Positions 63,637 to 64,000 of a DNA stretch of 64,000 nucleotides are shown piece after piece. Each line of letters opens with the position of its first letter. Positions within the stretch are counted from its first letter, which is position 1. This stretch comes from Mugil cephalus. Taxonomy: Eukaryota > Chordata > Actinopteri > Mugiliformes > Mugilidae. The position numbers and the translations under genes were made by a program. Below the pieces are notes generated by a model that saw nothing but the letters and a program-made list of their open reading frames with translations, did not search any database and was not told the DNA's origin. The stretch covers positions 1,866,001 through 1,930,000 of the forward strand of contig NC_061773.1 of the NCBI RefSeq assembly GCF_022458985.1, written 5' to 3'.

Positions 63637-64000
63637 CTAAACGCAGAGCATCAGTACGTTATTTTCATGGCTTTTAGTTTCTGTTTCACAATCCATCAAT
63701 CAGTGACGTACTTTTAAAATATCTATTTACAATTGATGGGTTGTTAACCACTTTTCACTTGTTTTAACTTTTCCTATAAAGAGTGTATGCTGAGTGCAGC
63801 TTCCACATCCAATTAAAAATACATCAAATGGTGTCGATCAAAATTTCAAATCCACAGGTAAACACATCGCATGAGCTGATGATATCAAGAGTTTCACAAT
63901 TATTTACATCCTGAGATTTGTTTTAAAATCGCATTTACACATATTCTTACTTTTACAGAATAATAATAGCCTCACAGTCAGCTGTACTTATTATCTAATG
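63637..64000 (-). other. znf740 intron, truncated by the window end
   Basis: No exon is recognised in this stretch; the upstream part of znf740 must lie beyond position 64000. Confidence 0.5.

Overview
The window is nuclear DNA from a ray-finned fish, most likely a percomorph-type teleost. It has spliced vertebrate genes with short GT-AG introns, dense CA/TA/CT microsatellites, decayed Tc1/mariner and hAT-type elements, and the conserved 12q13-like gene set rarg, calcoco1, smug1 and znf740. Nothing prokaryotic or viral was recognised.

Layout. 1-9.5 kb: no recognisable gene; several transposon relics, including a complete 415-bp hAT-like insertion with an 8-bp target duplication. 9.5-42 kb: retinoic acid receptor gamma (rarg) on the plus strand. 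It has a probable non-coding first exon near 9.7 kb, two alternative coding first exons (gamma-1 type at 19785, gamma-2 type at 26655) and seven shared coding exons from 36223 to 39707. The models give 502 and 494 residues with every splice phase consistent. 44.1-50 kb: calcoco1 on the minus strand, tail to tail with rarg, with 13 coding exons (557 residues) and a 5' non-coding exon. Two tRNA-Val(CAC)-like sequences lie in its introns. 52.5-55.3 kb: smug1 on the minus strand, two coding exons (277 residues), with a decayed Tc1 transposon filling most of its intron. 56-57.1 kb: a second, internally deleted Tc1 element. 57.6-64 kb: the 3' part of a znf740-like zinc-finger gene on the minus strand. 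It has a long 3'UTR, a last exon, a two-finger exon and two further 84-nt exons that each encode exactly one finger; the 5' end lies beyond the window.

How the genes relate. Rarg is a ligand-dependent transcription factor, znf740 a probable DNA-binding zinc-finger protein, smug1 a uracil-DNA glycosylase for base-excision repair, and calcoco1 a SKICH/coiled-coil autophagy adaptor or coactivator. They form no pathway; they are linked by ancestral synteny. In human, CALCOCO1 and SMUG1 flank the HOXC cluster on opposite sides, both transcribed opposite to HOXC. Here they are immediate neighbours in the same order and orientation with no homeobox gene between them. The likely reading is a HoxC-paralogon locus from which the Hox cluster has disappeared, as expected of the lost hoxCb duplicate. 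This, the single-finger exon duplications in znf740, and a mixed set of ligand-pocket residues in rarg are the most interesting points. All exon boundaries were read by eye from frame, homology and splice consensus; UTR ends, promoters and regulatory sites are much less certain than the coding exons.
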